Shown here in pieces: positions 34,533 through 43,391 of a DNA stretch of 64,000 bases. Location of the stretch: the NCBI GenBank assembly GCA_020403245.1, contig JADBYA010000057.1, forward strand, positions 1 to 64,000, read 5' to 3'. The first letter of the stretch is position 1. Every line of letters begins with the position of its first letter. This DNA is from Flavobacterium sp. (GTDB taxonomy: Bacteria > Bacteroidota > Bacteroidia > Flavobacteriales > Flavobacteriaceae). The notes under the pieces are model-generated. The model was given only the letters and a program-made list of their open reading frames with translations. It had not been told where the DNA came from and did no database searches. The position numbers and the translations under genes are program-made.

Positions 34533-35225
34533 ATGAAATGGTTTTTCAAGTTATTACTTTTATTTCCACTGATGCTTATTTCACAAACCAATTTTGAAAA
34601 AGGGGAAAAGTTATTTTTACAAGAAAAATATGCTTTAGCCAAACCAATTTTTGAAAGTATACTTATCGAAAACCCCAATCATCTGAAAACTCTAGAATAT
34701 TTAGGTGACATAGAAGGCGATAGTAAATCTTGGGATAAGGCTATGATTTATTACGGAAAATTGAAACAATTAAAACCAAAAGAAGCCAATTATTATTATA
34801 AATACGGTGGTTGCCTTGGAATGAAAGCCAAAGATGCAAACAAATTTGTGGCATTGGGAATGATAGGCGAAGTAAAAGCATCATTTGAAAAGGCCATTGA
34901 ACTCAACCCAAAACACCTTGAGGCACGATGGGCTTTAATACAATTGTATCTTGAATTGCCCGGAATAGTCGGAGGAAGTGAAAGGAAAGCAACAAAATAT
35001 GCCAACGAACTATCACAATTATCACCTGTAGATGGCTATCTTGCCAAAGGACACATAGCAGAATATTTTGACCGATACCAAGAAGCTGAGAAAAATTATA
35101 AGAAGGCAATAGAGGTTGGTGGTTCTAAAAACACCTACCAAAAATTAGCTAATCTCTACAAAAATAAATTAAACCAACCTCAGAAAGCTAAAGAGGTTAT
35201 GGAAACTTTTTCTCGAAAGGGATAA
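34533..35225 (+). CDS. Tetratricopeptide repeat protein, exported
   Basis: Protein of unknown function with about four TPR-like helical pairs. Examples are EKGEKLFLQEKYALAKPIFE near the start, WDKAMIYYGKLKQLKP, and AEKNYKKAIEVGG near the end. An N-terminal signal peptide (about 20 residues) indicates export. The start is the ATG at 34533, giving 230 residues; an upstream TTG lies in the -7 box TATATTTG (34501-34508) and is unlikely. It follows the peptidase terminator, so it is its own transcript. Confidence 0.78.
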   Translation: MKWFFKLLLLFPLMLISQTNFEKGEKLFLQEKYALAKPIFESILIENPNHLKTLEYLGDIEGDSKSWDKAMIYYGKLKQLKPKEANYYYKYGGCLGMKAKDANKFVALGMIGEVKASFEKAIELNPKHLEARWALIQLYLELPGIVGGSERKATKYANELSQLSPVDGYLAKGHIAEYFDRYQEAEKNYKKAIEVGGSKNTYQKLANLYKNKLNQPQKAKEVMETFSRKG

Positions 35226-35293
35226 TTTTATTATAAAATATTTTATGTTTTTTTTATTTATTATATATTTGAGTTCACTTTAAAAACTTAATT

Positions 35294-35587
35294 ATGAAAA
35301 AAATCATTTTATTAGCAATCGCCTTGTTTGGATTTAAAGCCGGTGCACAATCATTACCAAAAGAAGCAACAAAAGCAGTACCTACAACGGCAACAAAACA
35401 AACAGAGGCAGCAGCTAAAGCAGAAGTTAAAACGGCAAAGAAATCAAATAGCACTCTTAAAAAAGTGAACAAAACTTCTAAAGATGTTGAGAAAGCAGCT
35501 GATGAAGCAGCAAAATATTCCAATAATAAAGCAATTAATACAACAAAAAAAGGAGCAAAATCTGTTAAAGATGCCACTGCTGAATAA
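35294..35587 (+). CDS. Small secreted Ala/Lys-rich protein, hypothetical
   Basis: No family is recognised. The 97 residues have a clear signal peptide (to about residue 19). A mature part dominated by Ala, Lys, Thr and Glu follows and would form a long amphipathic helix, resembling a coiled-coil or histone-like sequence (VEKAADEAAKYSNN). Lys content suggests nucleic acid or envelope polymer contact, but that is a guess. A terminator follows, which supports a real gene. Confidence 0.62.
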   Translation: MKKIILLAIALFGFKAGAQSLPKEATKAVPTTATKQTEAAAKAEVKTAKKSNSTLKKVNKTSKDVEKAADEAAKYSNNKAINTTKKGAKSVKDATAE

Positions 35588-35614
35588 TTTCACAGTATCG
35601 TTTTTTTATAAATG

Positions 35615-35643
35615 ACCTTTAGAATTTTCTAAGGGTTTTTTTA
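35615..35643 (+). terminator. Rho-independent terminator of the small secreted protein
   Basis: Stem ACCTTTAGA with TCTAAGGGT (one wobble pair), 4-nt loop, followed by seven T residues. Confidence 0.8.
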
Positions 35644-35709
35644 TTATCTGAATGTTTCCTTTTTTGTGTATTTTTGGACTAACTATTACAAATTACGAAA
35701 CTAAATTAA

Positions 35710-37065
35710 ATGCGTACACATTTCATTGCCATCGGCGGCGCAGCCATGCACAATCTCGCTTTAGCATTACACAACAAAGGATATCAAGTTACTGGAAGTG
35801 ATGATGCTATTTTTGAACCATCAAAATCAAGATTAGAAAAGAAAGGATTACTTCCAATTGAATTGGGTTGGTTTCCTGAAAAAATCACATCCAATATTGA
35901 AGCTATAATTTTAGGAATGCATGCTAAAGCAGACAATCCAGAATTAGTAAAAGCTACAGCATTAGGGTTGAAAATCTATTCGTATCCAGAGTTTTTATAC
36001 GAACAATCCAAAAACAAAACCCGGGTTGTGATAGGTGGTTCGCATGGGAAAACCACCATTACTTCCATGATTTTGCACGTGATGCAGTATCATAACATCG
36101 AAGTGGATTATATGGTGGGAGCACAACTCGAAGGTTTTGATACCATGGTTCATCTCACAGAAAAAAATGATTTTATTGTATTGGAAGGTGACGAATATTT
36201 ATCATCACCAATTGATAGAAGGCCAAAATTTCATTTGTACCAACCCAATATTGCTCTACTCTCAGGGATTGCTTGGGATCATATTAATGTGTTTCCCACT
36301 TTTGAAAATTATGTAGAACAGTTTGAAATTTTTGTTAACCAAATTACCAAAGGCGGAATTTTGGTGTATAACGAAGAAGACGAAACTGTAAAAAAAGTGG
36401 CTGAAGAAACAACAAATACCATCAGAAGATTACCCTATAAAACTCCAAGTTATACCGTTGAAGATGGAACAACTTTGCTTGATACTCCGGAAGGACTGAT
36501 GCCTATTGAAGTTTTTGGAGCACATAATCTGAACAATCTTGCCGGAGCCAAATGGATTTGCCAAAACATGGGCGTAGACGAAGCCGATTTCTATCAAGCC
36601 ATTGCCAGTTTCAAAGGCGCATCTAAACGCTTAGAAAAAATTGCAGAAGGAAAAGGGAAAGTAGCTTACAAAGATTTTGCTCATTCCCCAAGCAAAGTTT
36701 CGGCAACAACCAAAGCTGTAAAAGCGCAATATCCAAATAGAAAATTAGTCGCTTGTTTGGAATTACATACTTACAGTAGTTTGAACGCCGAATTTATAAA
36801 AGAATATGAAGGTGCACTAGATGCAGCAGATGTAGCTGTTGTTTTTTATTCTCCTGATGCAGTGAAAATAAAACAACTAGAAGAAGTTACCTATGACCAA
36901 ATTGAACAATCGTTCAAGCGAGATGATTTGATTATTTATACCAATCCACAAGAGTTTAAAGATTTTTTATTTTCCTATGATTTAAACAATTCAGCGTTGC
37001 TCTTAATGAGTTCCGGAAATTATGGCGGATTGAATTTTGATGAGGTGAAGAGTTTGATTGAGTAA
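35710..37065 (+). CDS. mpl: UDP-N-acetylmuramate:L-alanyl-gamma-D-glutamyl-meso-diaminopimelate ligase
   Basis: Reattaches recycled tripeptide to UDP-MurNAc in the murein recycling path. The 451 residues start MRTHFIAIGGAAMHNLA, the Mpl/MurC-type nucleotide fold. The P-loop GGSHGKTTITSM (about 113-124) and GDEYLSSPIDRRPKF follow, and AHNLNNLAGAKW supplies the third motif. The last domain has DFAHSPSKV, with the Ser-Pro of Mpl rather than the MurC pattern. With anmK in the same window, recycling is well represented. Annotation as MurC is the main alternative. Confidence 0.88.
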   Translation: MRTHFIAIGGAAMHNLALALHNKGYQVTGSDDAIFEPSKSRLEKKGLLPIELGWFPEKITSNIEAIILGMHAKADNPELVKATALGLKIYSYPEFLYEQSKNKTRVVIGGSHGKTTITSMILHVMQYHNIEVDYMVGAQLEGFDTMVHLTEKNDFIVLEGDEYLSSPIDRRPKFHLYQPNIALLSGIAWDHINVFPTFENYVEQFEIFVNQITKGGILVYNEEDETVKKVAEETTNTIRRLPYKTPSYTVEDGTTLLDTPEGLMPIEVFGAHNLNNLAGAKWICQNMGVDEADFYQAIASFKGASKRLEKIAEGKGKVAYKDFAHSPSKVSATTKAVKAQYPNRKLVACLELHTYSSLNAEFIKEYEGALDAADVAVVFYSPDAVKIKQLEEVTYDQIEQSFKRDDLIIYTNPQEFKDFLFSYDLNNSALLLMSSGNYGGLNFDEVKSLIE

Positions 37066-37075
37066 AGTTTATTTA

Positions 37076-37541
37076 GTTGTCACTCCGAAGGAGTCTCACT
37101 CATAGTTTGTTTTTCCATAGGAAACTCATAGCGCTATTATTAAAAAGGGATTCCTACGGAATGACAAGTTTGTAGTTAGTGTTTGTGGTTGGTGAGTCTT
37201 GTTGTCACTCCGAAGGAGTCTCACTCATAGTTTGTTTTTCCTTAGGAAACTAATAGCGCCATTATTAAAAAGGGATTCCTACGGAATGACAAGTTTGTAG
37301 TTAGTGTTTGTGTGTGGTGAGTCTTGTTGTCACTCCGAAGGAGTCTCACTCATAGTTTGTTTTTCCGTAGGAAACTCATAGCGCTATTATTAAAAAGGGA
37401 TTCCTACGGAATGACAAGTTTGTAGTTAGTGTTTGTGGGTGGTGAGTCTTGTTGTCACTCCGTAGGAACCTTGCCCATAGTTTTTCTTTCCCCAGAAAAC
37501 TCAAAGCACTTTTATTAGAAAGGAATTCTACAGAATATCAT
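37076..37541. repeat. Tandem array of a 125-bp palindromic unit (3 full copies and a decayed fourth)
   Basis: Units begin at 37076, 37201, 37326 and 37451, an exact 125-bp period. Each full unit is a 93-bp hairpin-like part with outer arms GTCACTCCGAAGGAG and the imperfect complement ATTCCTACGGAATGAC. It contains an inner TTTCC-N-TAGGAAA palindrome and is followed by a 32-bp linker. The fourth copy is diverged and truncated near 37541. This explains most of the 597-bp gap between mpl and radC; no gene is seen there. Confidence 0.9.
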
Positions 37542-37662
37542 AATTATACATAATTTTTTGTCCACATGTTAAAAATGTTATGGCAATTAGCAAAAAATAA
37601 AATGGTTTCATACATTTAGCTTTTATTTGATAACGTAAAAAAGTAATAATTAGTATACTGTA

Positions 37663-38352
37663 TTGGAACAAAATTTCTCCATAAAAAACTGGGCTGAAGA
37701 CGATAAGCCACGTGAAAAGCTAATGCTAAAAGGCAAAGCAGCTTTGAGCGATGCCGAGTTGGTAGCCATTCTCATTGGTTCCGGAAGCAGAAATGAAAGC
37801 GCTGTTGATTTAAGCAAAAGAATTCTCGCCAGCGTCAGTAACAATTTGAATGCTCTAGGGAAATTATCCTTGAAGCAATTAATGGAGTTCAAAGGAATAG
37901 GTGAAGCAAAGGCCATTTCCATTGCTGCAGCACTAGAATTAGGAAGACGACGTAGAGCGGAAGAAACGTTGGAACTACAAAAAATCACTTCGAGCAAAGC
38001 CGTTTTCGACATTATGCAACCCATTATTGGCGAGTTGCCACACGAAGAATTTTGGGTGTTGTATCTTAATAATTCCAATAAAGTGATTTATAAATCACAA
38101 CTTTCAAAAGGCGGAATTACGGGAACTGTAGTTGATGTTCGCTTGATATTCAAAACGGCACTGGAGCAAAACGCGACTTCAATAATTTTGACGCACAATC
38201 ATCCGTCGGGGAAACTTTTAGCAAGCGATGCTGACAAAGAAATTACCAAAAAACTAAAACTCGCAGGTGAACAGCTAGATATTAAAGTTTTAGACCATAT
38301 TATCATTACCGAAAACGGTTATTACAGCTTTCAAGACGAGGGAATTTTTTAG
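37663..38352 (+). CDS. radC: RadC family protein (JAB/MPN domain)
   Basis: Metalloprotease-fold protein linked to DNA repair by name but without settled function. The 229 residues have an N-terminal helix-hairpin-helix region (LMEFKGIGEAKAISIAAALELGRR) and the JAB metal site THNHPSG with a downstream Ser-Asp (ASDAD). The only usable start is TTG at 37663, because an in-frame stop lies 12 bp upstream and the next ATG is about 60 bp inside conserved sequence. It follows the repeat array. Confidence 0.88.
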   Translation: MEQNFSIKNWAEDDKPREKLMLKGKAALSDAELVAILIGSGSRNESAVDLSKRILASVSNNLNALGKLSLKQLMEFKGIGEAKAISIAAALELGRRRRAEETLELQKITSSKAVFDIMQPIIGELPHEEFWVLYLNNSNKVIYKSQLSKGGITGTVVDVRLIFKTALEQNATSIILTHNHPSGKLLASDADKEITKKLKLAGEQLDIKVLDHIIITENGYYSFQDEGIF

Positions 38353-38355
38353 AAA

Positions 38356-39042
38356 ATGAAGCACATCACCGACATCTTTTTTGACCTCGATCATACGCTG
38401 TGGGATTTTGACAAAAACTCCATTTTGGCTTTTGATAAAATTTTTAAGGTAAGACATCCTACTATCGACACACAACAATTCATCAAGATTTATGCACCCA
38501 TAAATCAAGCATGTTGGAAGTTGTATCAAGTAGATAAAATTACCCATGAAGAGTTGCGCTATCAGCGATTGAAGCAATCTTTTGATGCTTTAAATTATCA
38601 AATTTCAGATGAAGAAATTGATATAATTTCTCATGATTATATTGCCTTTTTACCCGATAACAATCAACTATTTGATGGTGCTTTTGAAGTATTGGATTAT
38701 TTACATCCAAAATATAAATTACATATCATTACCAATGGTTTTGCTGAAGTGCAACAAAGAAAAATGTATCATTCGGGGTTGGAGAAATATTTTCAAACCA
38801 TCACCAATTCCGAAATGGCTGGCGTAAAGAAACCGCATCGGAATATATTTGAATATGCTTTATCTTTGGCAGACGTCCCTAAAGAAAACACCATTATGAT
38901 TGGCGATTGTATTGATGCTGATATTCGTGGCGCTATGGCTTTTGGAATGCAAGCCATTTTGTTTGATGAGAAAGAAATTCATTCTCCCGAAGAAGGAATT
39001 ATGGTTATCAAACATTTGTTAGAATTAAAAAATATATTATAA
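38356..39042 (+). CDS. yjjG: YjjG-type noncanonical pyrimidine nucleotidase (HAD family)
   Basis: Cytosolic HAD phosphatase that removes phosphate from pyrimidine monophosphates, including damaged ones. The 228 residues have motif I FFDLDHTLWDFD near the start, with nucleophile and acid Asp. Motif II is ITNGFAE, the Lys is in GVKKPHR and motif IV is MIGDCIDADIRGA. It starts 3 bp after radC and overlaps the next gene by one base, forming an operon. YjjG is the best match by pattern; other HAD functions are possible. Confidence 0.88.
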   Translation: MKHITDIFFDLDHTLWDFDKNSILAFDKIFKVRHPTIDTQQFIKIYAPINQACWKLYQVDKITHEELRYQRLKQSFDALNYQISDEEIDIISHDYIAFLPDNNQLFDGAFEVLDYLHPKYKLHIITNGFAEVQQRKMYHSGLEKYFQTITNSEMAGVKKPHRNIFEYALSLADVPKENTIMIGDCIDADIRGAMAFGMQAILFDEKEIHSPEEGIMVIKHLLELKNIL

Positions 39043-39779
39043 TGAAGAAATTACTTTTGCTGCTGATTTTGTTTGTTTCTGTTTCTGCTTTTTCGCAAAC
39101 TATAAATGACTATCAGTATGTTATTGTTCCTATTAAGTTTGATTTTTTGAAAGAAAAGGACCAATTTAGATTGAGTACCAATACCAAAATTATGCTTCAA
39201 AAATATGGCTTTACATCCTTCTTGAGTACCGATGATATTCCTACTGAGATTATTAATAATCAATGTTCTTATGCTACAGCTTTTATTGAGGAAAACAATA
39301 ATATGTTTGTAACAAAAATAAAAATAGTACTAAAAGATTGTAAGCAAAAAGTGCTTTTCGAAACTGAATTTGGAACAAGTCGCACCAAACAATTAACAAC
39401 TGCTTACAATGAAGCTTTGCGAATGGCAGCTAAATCGTTTGACACCTTGAACTATAAATATAATGGTACAACAATTACAGAAATTGTATCTGTGGTTCCA
39501 ATAGTAACTCAATTACCAATTAGTAATGACAGTGTTTCTAACAATCAGAATAAAAATTCTGAAACATTCTACTTTGCTCAACCCACTAATTATGGTTTTC
39601 AAGTGGTTGACAGTGAGCCAAAAGTAATCATGAAATTATATACTACCTCTCAAAAAAATGTGTTTATTGGTGAAAAAGGAAAAAGCAATGGAGTGGTTTT
39701 ATCTAAAGAAAATCAGTGGTTTTTTGAATATTATGACAACGGAAAAATAGTTTCGGAACCTATTAATTTAAAGTTTTAA
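39042..39779 (+). CDS. Exported hypothetical protein
   Basis: No family is recognised. The 245 residues have a signal peptide cut near AFSQ (about 19). A beta-rich body follows with VIVPIKFDFLKEKDQF, a short helix around AYNEALRMAAKS, a Ser/Asn-rich linker near 165-185, and a small C-terminal strand domain. The ATG overlaps the stop of yjjG by one base, so translation is coupled. Periplasmic location is likely. It may be a lineage-specific protein of Flavobacteriia. Confidence 0.65.
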   Translation: MKKLLLLLILFVSVSAFSQTINDYQYVIVPIKFDFLKEKDQFRLSTNTKIMLQKYGFTSFLSTDDIPTEIINNQCSYATAFIEENNNMFVTKIKIVLKDCKQKVLFETEFGTSRTKQLTTAYNEALRMAAKSFDTLNYKYNGTTITEIVSVVPIVTQLPISNDSVSNNQNKNSETFYFAQPTNYGFQVVDSEPKVIMKLYTTSQKNVFIGEKGKSNGVVLSKENQWFFEYYDNGKIVSEPINLKF

Positions 39780-39821
39780 ATAAAGTAAACTCCGAAACTC
39801 CTAATTCTTTCCTTATACCTT

Positions 39822-41099
39822 TCAATATCCATACTTATCCTTCCAACGATTTTTCAAAAAAGTACGCATTTCGTTTTCCCGAGCATTGTTTCCGGGTTTA
39901 TAGAAAGCGATGTTTTTAATTTCATCGGGCAAATATTCCTGTTCAGAAAAGTTATTTTCATAGCTGTGTGAATATTGGTATTCCTCGCCATAACCCAATT
40001 CCTTCATCAGCTTTGTTGGTGCATTACGCAAATGAATAGGAACTGATAAATCCCCAGTTTGTTTTACCAATGCTTGTGCTTCGGATATCGCCATATAACT
40101 CGCATTACTTTTAGGGGAAGTAGCCAAATACACCGCGCATTGACTCAAAAGAATTCTACTCTCAGGATAACCAATAGTAGCAACCGCTTGAAACGTATTA
40201 TTTGCCAATATAAATGCTGTTGGATTAGCATTCCCAATATCTTCACTCGATAAAATCAACATTCTGCGGGCTATGAATTTTACATCTTCGCCCCCTTCAA
40301 TCATTCGGGCTAACCAATACACTGCTCCGTTTGGATCGCTTCCGCGGATTGATTTGATGAATGCCGATACAATATCATAATGTTGTTCACCCGTTTTATC
40401 ATACAGCACCGTGTTTTGTTGAACCAAATCCAACACTTTTTGATTCGTTATCACAATTTGACCTTCAGAACTGGAGTTTACAACCAATTCAAAAATATTT
40501 AATAGTTTGCGCCCGTCACCACCCGAAAGTCTGAGTAGCGCTTCGGTTTCTTTTAACTTTATTTTTTTGGTTGAAATAATTTTATCTTCTTTGATGGCTC
40601 TTTGTAATAAAGCCAACAAATCTTCTTTACTAAATGGATTAAGAATATAAACCTGACAACGTGACAACAATGCAGGAATAACCTCAAAACTAGGGTTTTC
40701 TGTCGTTGCGCCAATCAAAGTGATCCAACCTTTTTCTACCGCTGCTAATAACGAGTCTTGTTGCGATTTGCTAAACCGATGAATCTCATCAATAAACAAA
40801 ATTGGATTTTTAGCAGTGAATAATCCACCACTTAGTTTGGCTTTTTCAATCACATCGCGAATGGCCGCCACACCGCTATTTATGGCGCTCAATTCATAAA
40901 ACGGACGGTTACTTTGCTTGGCAATAATTTGTGCCAAAGTGGTTTTACCTGTTCCAGGCGAACCCCAAAAAATCATGGATGGAATAATACCATGAGCAAT
41001 TTGTAGTGTCAACGAACCATTGTCGCCCACCAAATGCAGTTGGCTAATATAATCTTCTAATCGTTGTGGTCTGATGCGTTCGGCAAGTGGTGCTTCCAT
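39822..41099 (-). CDS. rarA: Replication-associated recombination protein A
   Basis: AAA ATPase related to clamp loaders, acting at stalled forks. The 425 residues have Walker [11 protein letters not shown] (about 46-55), Walker [11 protein letters not shown] and sensor ATTENPSFE with the arginine finger ALLSRC. The C-terminal MgsA-type part includes [13 protein letters not shown], the Asp-Pro-Asp segment, and [10 protein letters not shown]. All are standard. It is convergent with the exported hypothetical gene and divergent from the rhomboid gene. Confidence 0.93.
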   Translation of the reverse strand: MEAPLAERIRPQRLEDYISQLHLVGDNGSLTLQIAHGIIPSMIFWGSPGTGKTTLAQIIAKQSNRPFYELSAINSGVAAIRDVIEKAKLSGGLFTAKNPILFIDEIHRFSKSQQDSLLAAVEKGWITLIGATTENPSFEVIPALLSRCQVYILNPFSKEDLLALLQRAIKEDKIISTKKIKLKETEALLRLSGGDGRKLLNIFELVVNSSSEGQIVITNQKVLDLVQQNTVLYDKTGEQHYDIVSAFIKSIRGSDPNGAVYWLARMIEGGEDVKFIARRMLILSSEDIGNANPTAFILANNTFQAVATIGYPESRILLSQCAVYLATSPKSNASYMAISEAQALVKQTGDLSVPIHLRNAPTKLMKELGYGEEYQYSHSYENNFSEQEYLPDEIKNIAFYKPGNNARENEMRTFLKNRWKDKYGY

Positions 41100-41226
41100 T
41101 TGGTAAAAATAACTATTTCTGCCAAAATAGCATTATATATAATTTGGCTTTATCTTTGAATTCTAATCAAAAGTTTTTATAGAAACCCATTAAAACATAA
41201 ACCCGTAACGTACAACTCGAAACCCA

Positions 41227-41967
41227 ATGAACGATTATCATCATTTTAAGTTTACACCATCGGTTTGGCTAGTGCCGGCAATTATTCTTATAATAATGTG
41301 GTTTATTTTCTTTTTGGAAAATAGTTTAAATGTTGATTTATCTTCCCATGGTATTTTACCTAGAACTTTTTCTGGTTTGCAAGGAATTTTATTTAGTCCT
41401 TTTTTGCATGGGGATTTAAATCATATCGCCAATAATTCTATTCCACTTTTTATTCTTACCACAGCACTCATTTATTTTTATCGTGATATTTCGCTAAAGG
41501 TTTTGTGCTATGGCGTTTTAGTTTCAGGAATAATGACATGGGTAATTGGTAGAGATTCTTTTCATATTGGTGCTAGTAGTTTGATATATGTTTTGGTTTC
41601 TTTTATTTTTTTTAAAGGAATGATGACACAATATTACCGTTTGATGGCTTTATCATTAACAGTAGTCGTGATTTATGGTGGTTTGATTTGGTATGTTTTC
41701 CCCGAAGTAGATAAACAAATTTCGTGGGAAGGTCATTTAGCGGGATTGATTACTGGTTTTGCTTTTGCAATTCTTTTCAAAACCCCCGATTATAAAAAAG
41801 CGATACAATACAATTGGGAAAAACCAGATTTTAATCCCGAAGAAGATGCTTTTATGAAACACTTTGATGAGAATGGGAATTTTGTGAATGCTAATGTTCC
41901 AAAGGAAGAAAAAAGTTTGGATTATTTTAACATTGATGAAAATGTAAAATATAGCACTAAACAGTAA
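41227..41967 (+). CDS. Rhomboid family intramembrane serine protease
   Basis: Membrane protease cutting within helices. The 246 residues have about six hydrophobic segments. HGDLNHIANNSIPLF gives the family His and Asn. The nucleophile segment reads HIGASSLIY, where most members have GxSG, so Ser follows Ala and the final Gly is replaced by Ser. The catalytic His is in EGHLAG. A cytosolic tail of about 60 residues follows. A -7 box TATCTTTG is at 41151. Heptamers AACGTAC and AACTCGA abut the start. Confidence 0.82.
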   Translation: MNDYHHFKFTPSVWLVPAIILIIMWFIFFLENSLNVDLSSHGILPRTFSGLQGILFSPFLHGDLNHIANNSIPLFILTTALIYFYRDISLKVLCYGVLVSGIMTWVIGRDSFHIGASSLIYVLVSFIFFKGMMTQYYRLMALSLTVVVIYGGLIWYVFPEVDKQISWEGHLAGLITGFAFAILFKTPDYKKAIQYNWEKPDFNPEEDAFMKHFDENGNFVNANVPKEEKSLDYFNIDENVKYSTKQ

Positions 41968-42007
41968 AAGTATTTTTTGTATTTTTGTTTTTGTTAAAAG
42001 TATTCAG

Positions 42008-42607
42008 ATGGCAACAATTATCAATAATATCAATAAACTCGATTTAAAAGGAAATTATACTTATGCTGATTATTTGCTTTGGAATTTTAAAGAAAGAGTA
42101 GAACTCATTAAAGGAAAAATAGTTAAAATGAGCCCTGCCCCAAGCACATCTCATCAACGTATTTCTGGCGAATTAACCTATTTATTGAGTAAGGTATTTA
42201 GAAAATCAAAATGTCAAATGTTTGTTGCCCCTTTTGATGTACGTTTAGTTAATTATAAACAAAGTACACAAGACAATCAAATAGTAACGGTTGTACAACC
42301 CGATTTATGTGTGGTTTGCGATAGTAATAAACTGGATGAAAAAGGTTGCATTGGCTCACCCGATTTAATTATTGAAATACTATCACCTGGAAATTCAAAT
42401 CGCGAAATGACTATTAAGTTTGATTTGTATGAAGAAAATGGTGTAAAAGAATATTGGATTGTAAATCAATCAGAAAAAACAATATTACTCTATGTTTTAA
42501 AGGACGCCAAATTTATTGGATTAAAACCTATAGTTGAAAGTGGAAAATTGGAAAGTCCAACCTTTCCCGATTTAAAATTTCCAATAAAAAATATTTTCAA
42601 ACAATAA
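42008..42607 (+). CDS. Uma2 family endonuclease-like protein (DUF820)
   Basis: PD-(D/E)xK fold protein of unknown biological role, common in cyanobacteria and Bacteroidota. The 199 residues show the fold: VQPDLCVVCD with the Asp, then SPDLIIEILSPGNS with Asp and Glu, then DLYEENGVKEYWIV. The first ELIKGKIVKMSPAPS is the usual start. A TATTTTTG box is at 41980-41987. It converges tightly with rlmB (8 bp between stops) and has no adjacent restriction or defence gene. Nuclease activity is presumed from the fold. Confidence 0.82.
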   Translation: MATIINNINKLDLKGNYTYADYLLWNFKERVELIKGKIVKMSPAPSTSHQRISGELTYLLSKVFRKSKCQMFVAPFDVRLVNYKQSTQDNQIVTVVQPDLCVVCDSNKLDEKGCIGSPDLIIEILSPGNSNREMTIKFDLYEENGVKEYWIVNQSEKTILLYVLKDAKFIGLKPIVESGKLESPTFPDLKFPIKNIFKQ

Positions 42608-42615
42608 TTGGATAT

Positions 42616-43362
42616 TTACTGTCTTTGTCTCACGGTTTCATAAAGAAACGCACCACAAGCTACAGAAACATTAAGCGAACCGATACTGCCAAACATGGGT
42701 AGTTTGGCTTTTTCATCTACGATTTTCAAAACCGATGGATTGATTCCGCGGTCTTCACTTCCCATGATAATAGCAACTGGTTCATTTAGGGAAATATCAT
42801 AAATGTTTTGATCTGTTTTTTCAGTCGCAGCAACGGTTTTTATGCCGCTTCCTTGTAAGTAAAAAATCGCATCCTTTATATGGTCCACTTTGCAAATAGG
42901 CACGTTGAAAACCGCTCCAGCAGAGGTTTTTACGGTATCGCCATTAACTGGTGCGGCACCTGTTTTTTGAACAATAATTCCGTCTACTCCAGTGCATTCA
43001 GCGGTTCTAATAATAGCGCCAAAATTTCGAGCATCGCTCAATTGGTCGAGTATTAAGAATAAAGGCATTTTCCCGCTCCCGACACTTCGGGACAAAACAG
43101 TATCAATAAGAGTTTCAAGTTTTACAAAAGAAATTGGTGCAATGGTTGCCACTGCGCCTTGGTGATTATTAGGTGTTAATCTATTTAACTTTTCAACGGG
43201 AACATAGGAAAAATTGATGCTGTTTTTTTTCATCACTTTCATCAATTCCTGCATCAAGTCGCTTTGCGTATCACTTTGAATAAAAACTTTATCAATTGCT
43301 GCACCTGCATTGATAGCTTCAATAATCGATCTAATCCCAAAGATTTGGTTTTCTTTTTCCAT
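42616..43362 (-). CDS. rlmB: 23S rRNA (guanosine(2251)-2'-O)-methyltransferase
   Basis: TrmH-type SPOUT methyltransferase acting on 23S rRNA. The 248 residues have the substrate-binding N-terminal domain with NQIFGIRSIIEAI. The SPOUT domain has RNFGAIIRTAECTG, with the Asn and catalytic-loop Arg, and IMGSEDRGI and SLNVSVACGAFLYE at the C-terminus. Between the two domains the linker SRSVGSGK is encoded by a palindromic repeat. RlmB is favoured over TrmH by length and the N-terminal domain. Confidence 0.9.
   Translation of the reverse strand: MEKENQIFGIRSIIEAINAGAAIDKVFIQSDTQSDLMQELMKVMKKNSINFSYVPVEKLNRLTPNNHQGAVATIAPISFVKLETLIDTVLSRSVGSGKMPLFLILDQLSDARNFGAIIRTAECTGVDGIIVQKTGAAPVNGDTVKTSAGAVFNVPICKVDHIKDAIFYLQGSGIKTVAATEKTDQNIYDISLNEPVAIIMGSEDRGINPSVLKIVDEKAKLPMFGSIGSLNVSVACGAFLYETVRQRQ
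43077..43092. repeat. Palindrome TCCCGACACTTCGGGA within rlmB
   Basis: The 16-bp near-palindrome (6-bp stem, 4-nt loop) lies in frame between the two RlmB domains. An identical copy lies in the neighbouring Omp85 gene. Confidence 0.8.
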
Positions 43363-43391
43363 GGTGCAAAGATATAGCTTTTGTGCTAAGT

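Noticed and set aside
37076..37541. Possible CRISPR array
   Set aside because: The 125-bp units are near-identical throughout, with no unique spacers, and no cas gene is present.
42008..42607. Part of a restriction or defence island
   Set aside because: The Uma2-type gene stands alone between rhomboid and rlmB, with no defence partners.
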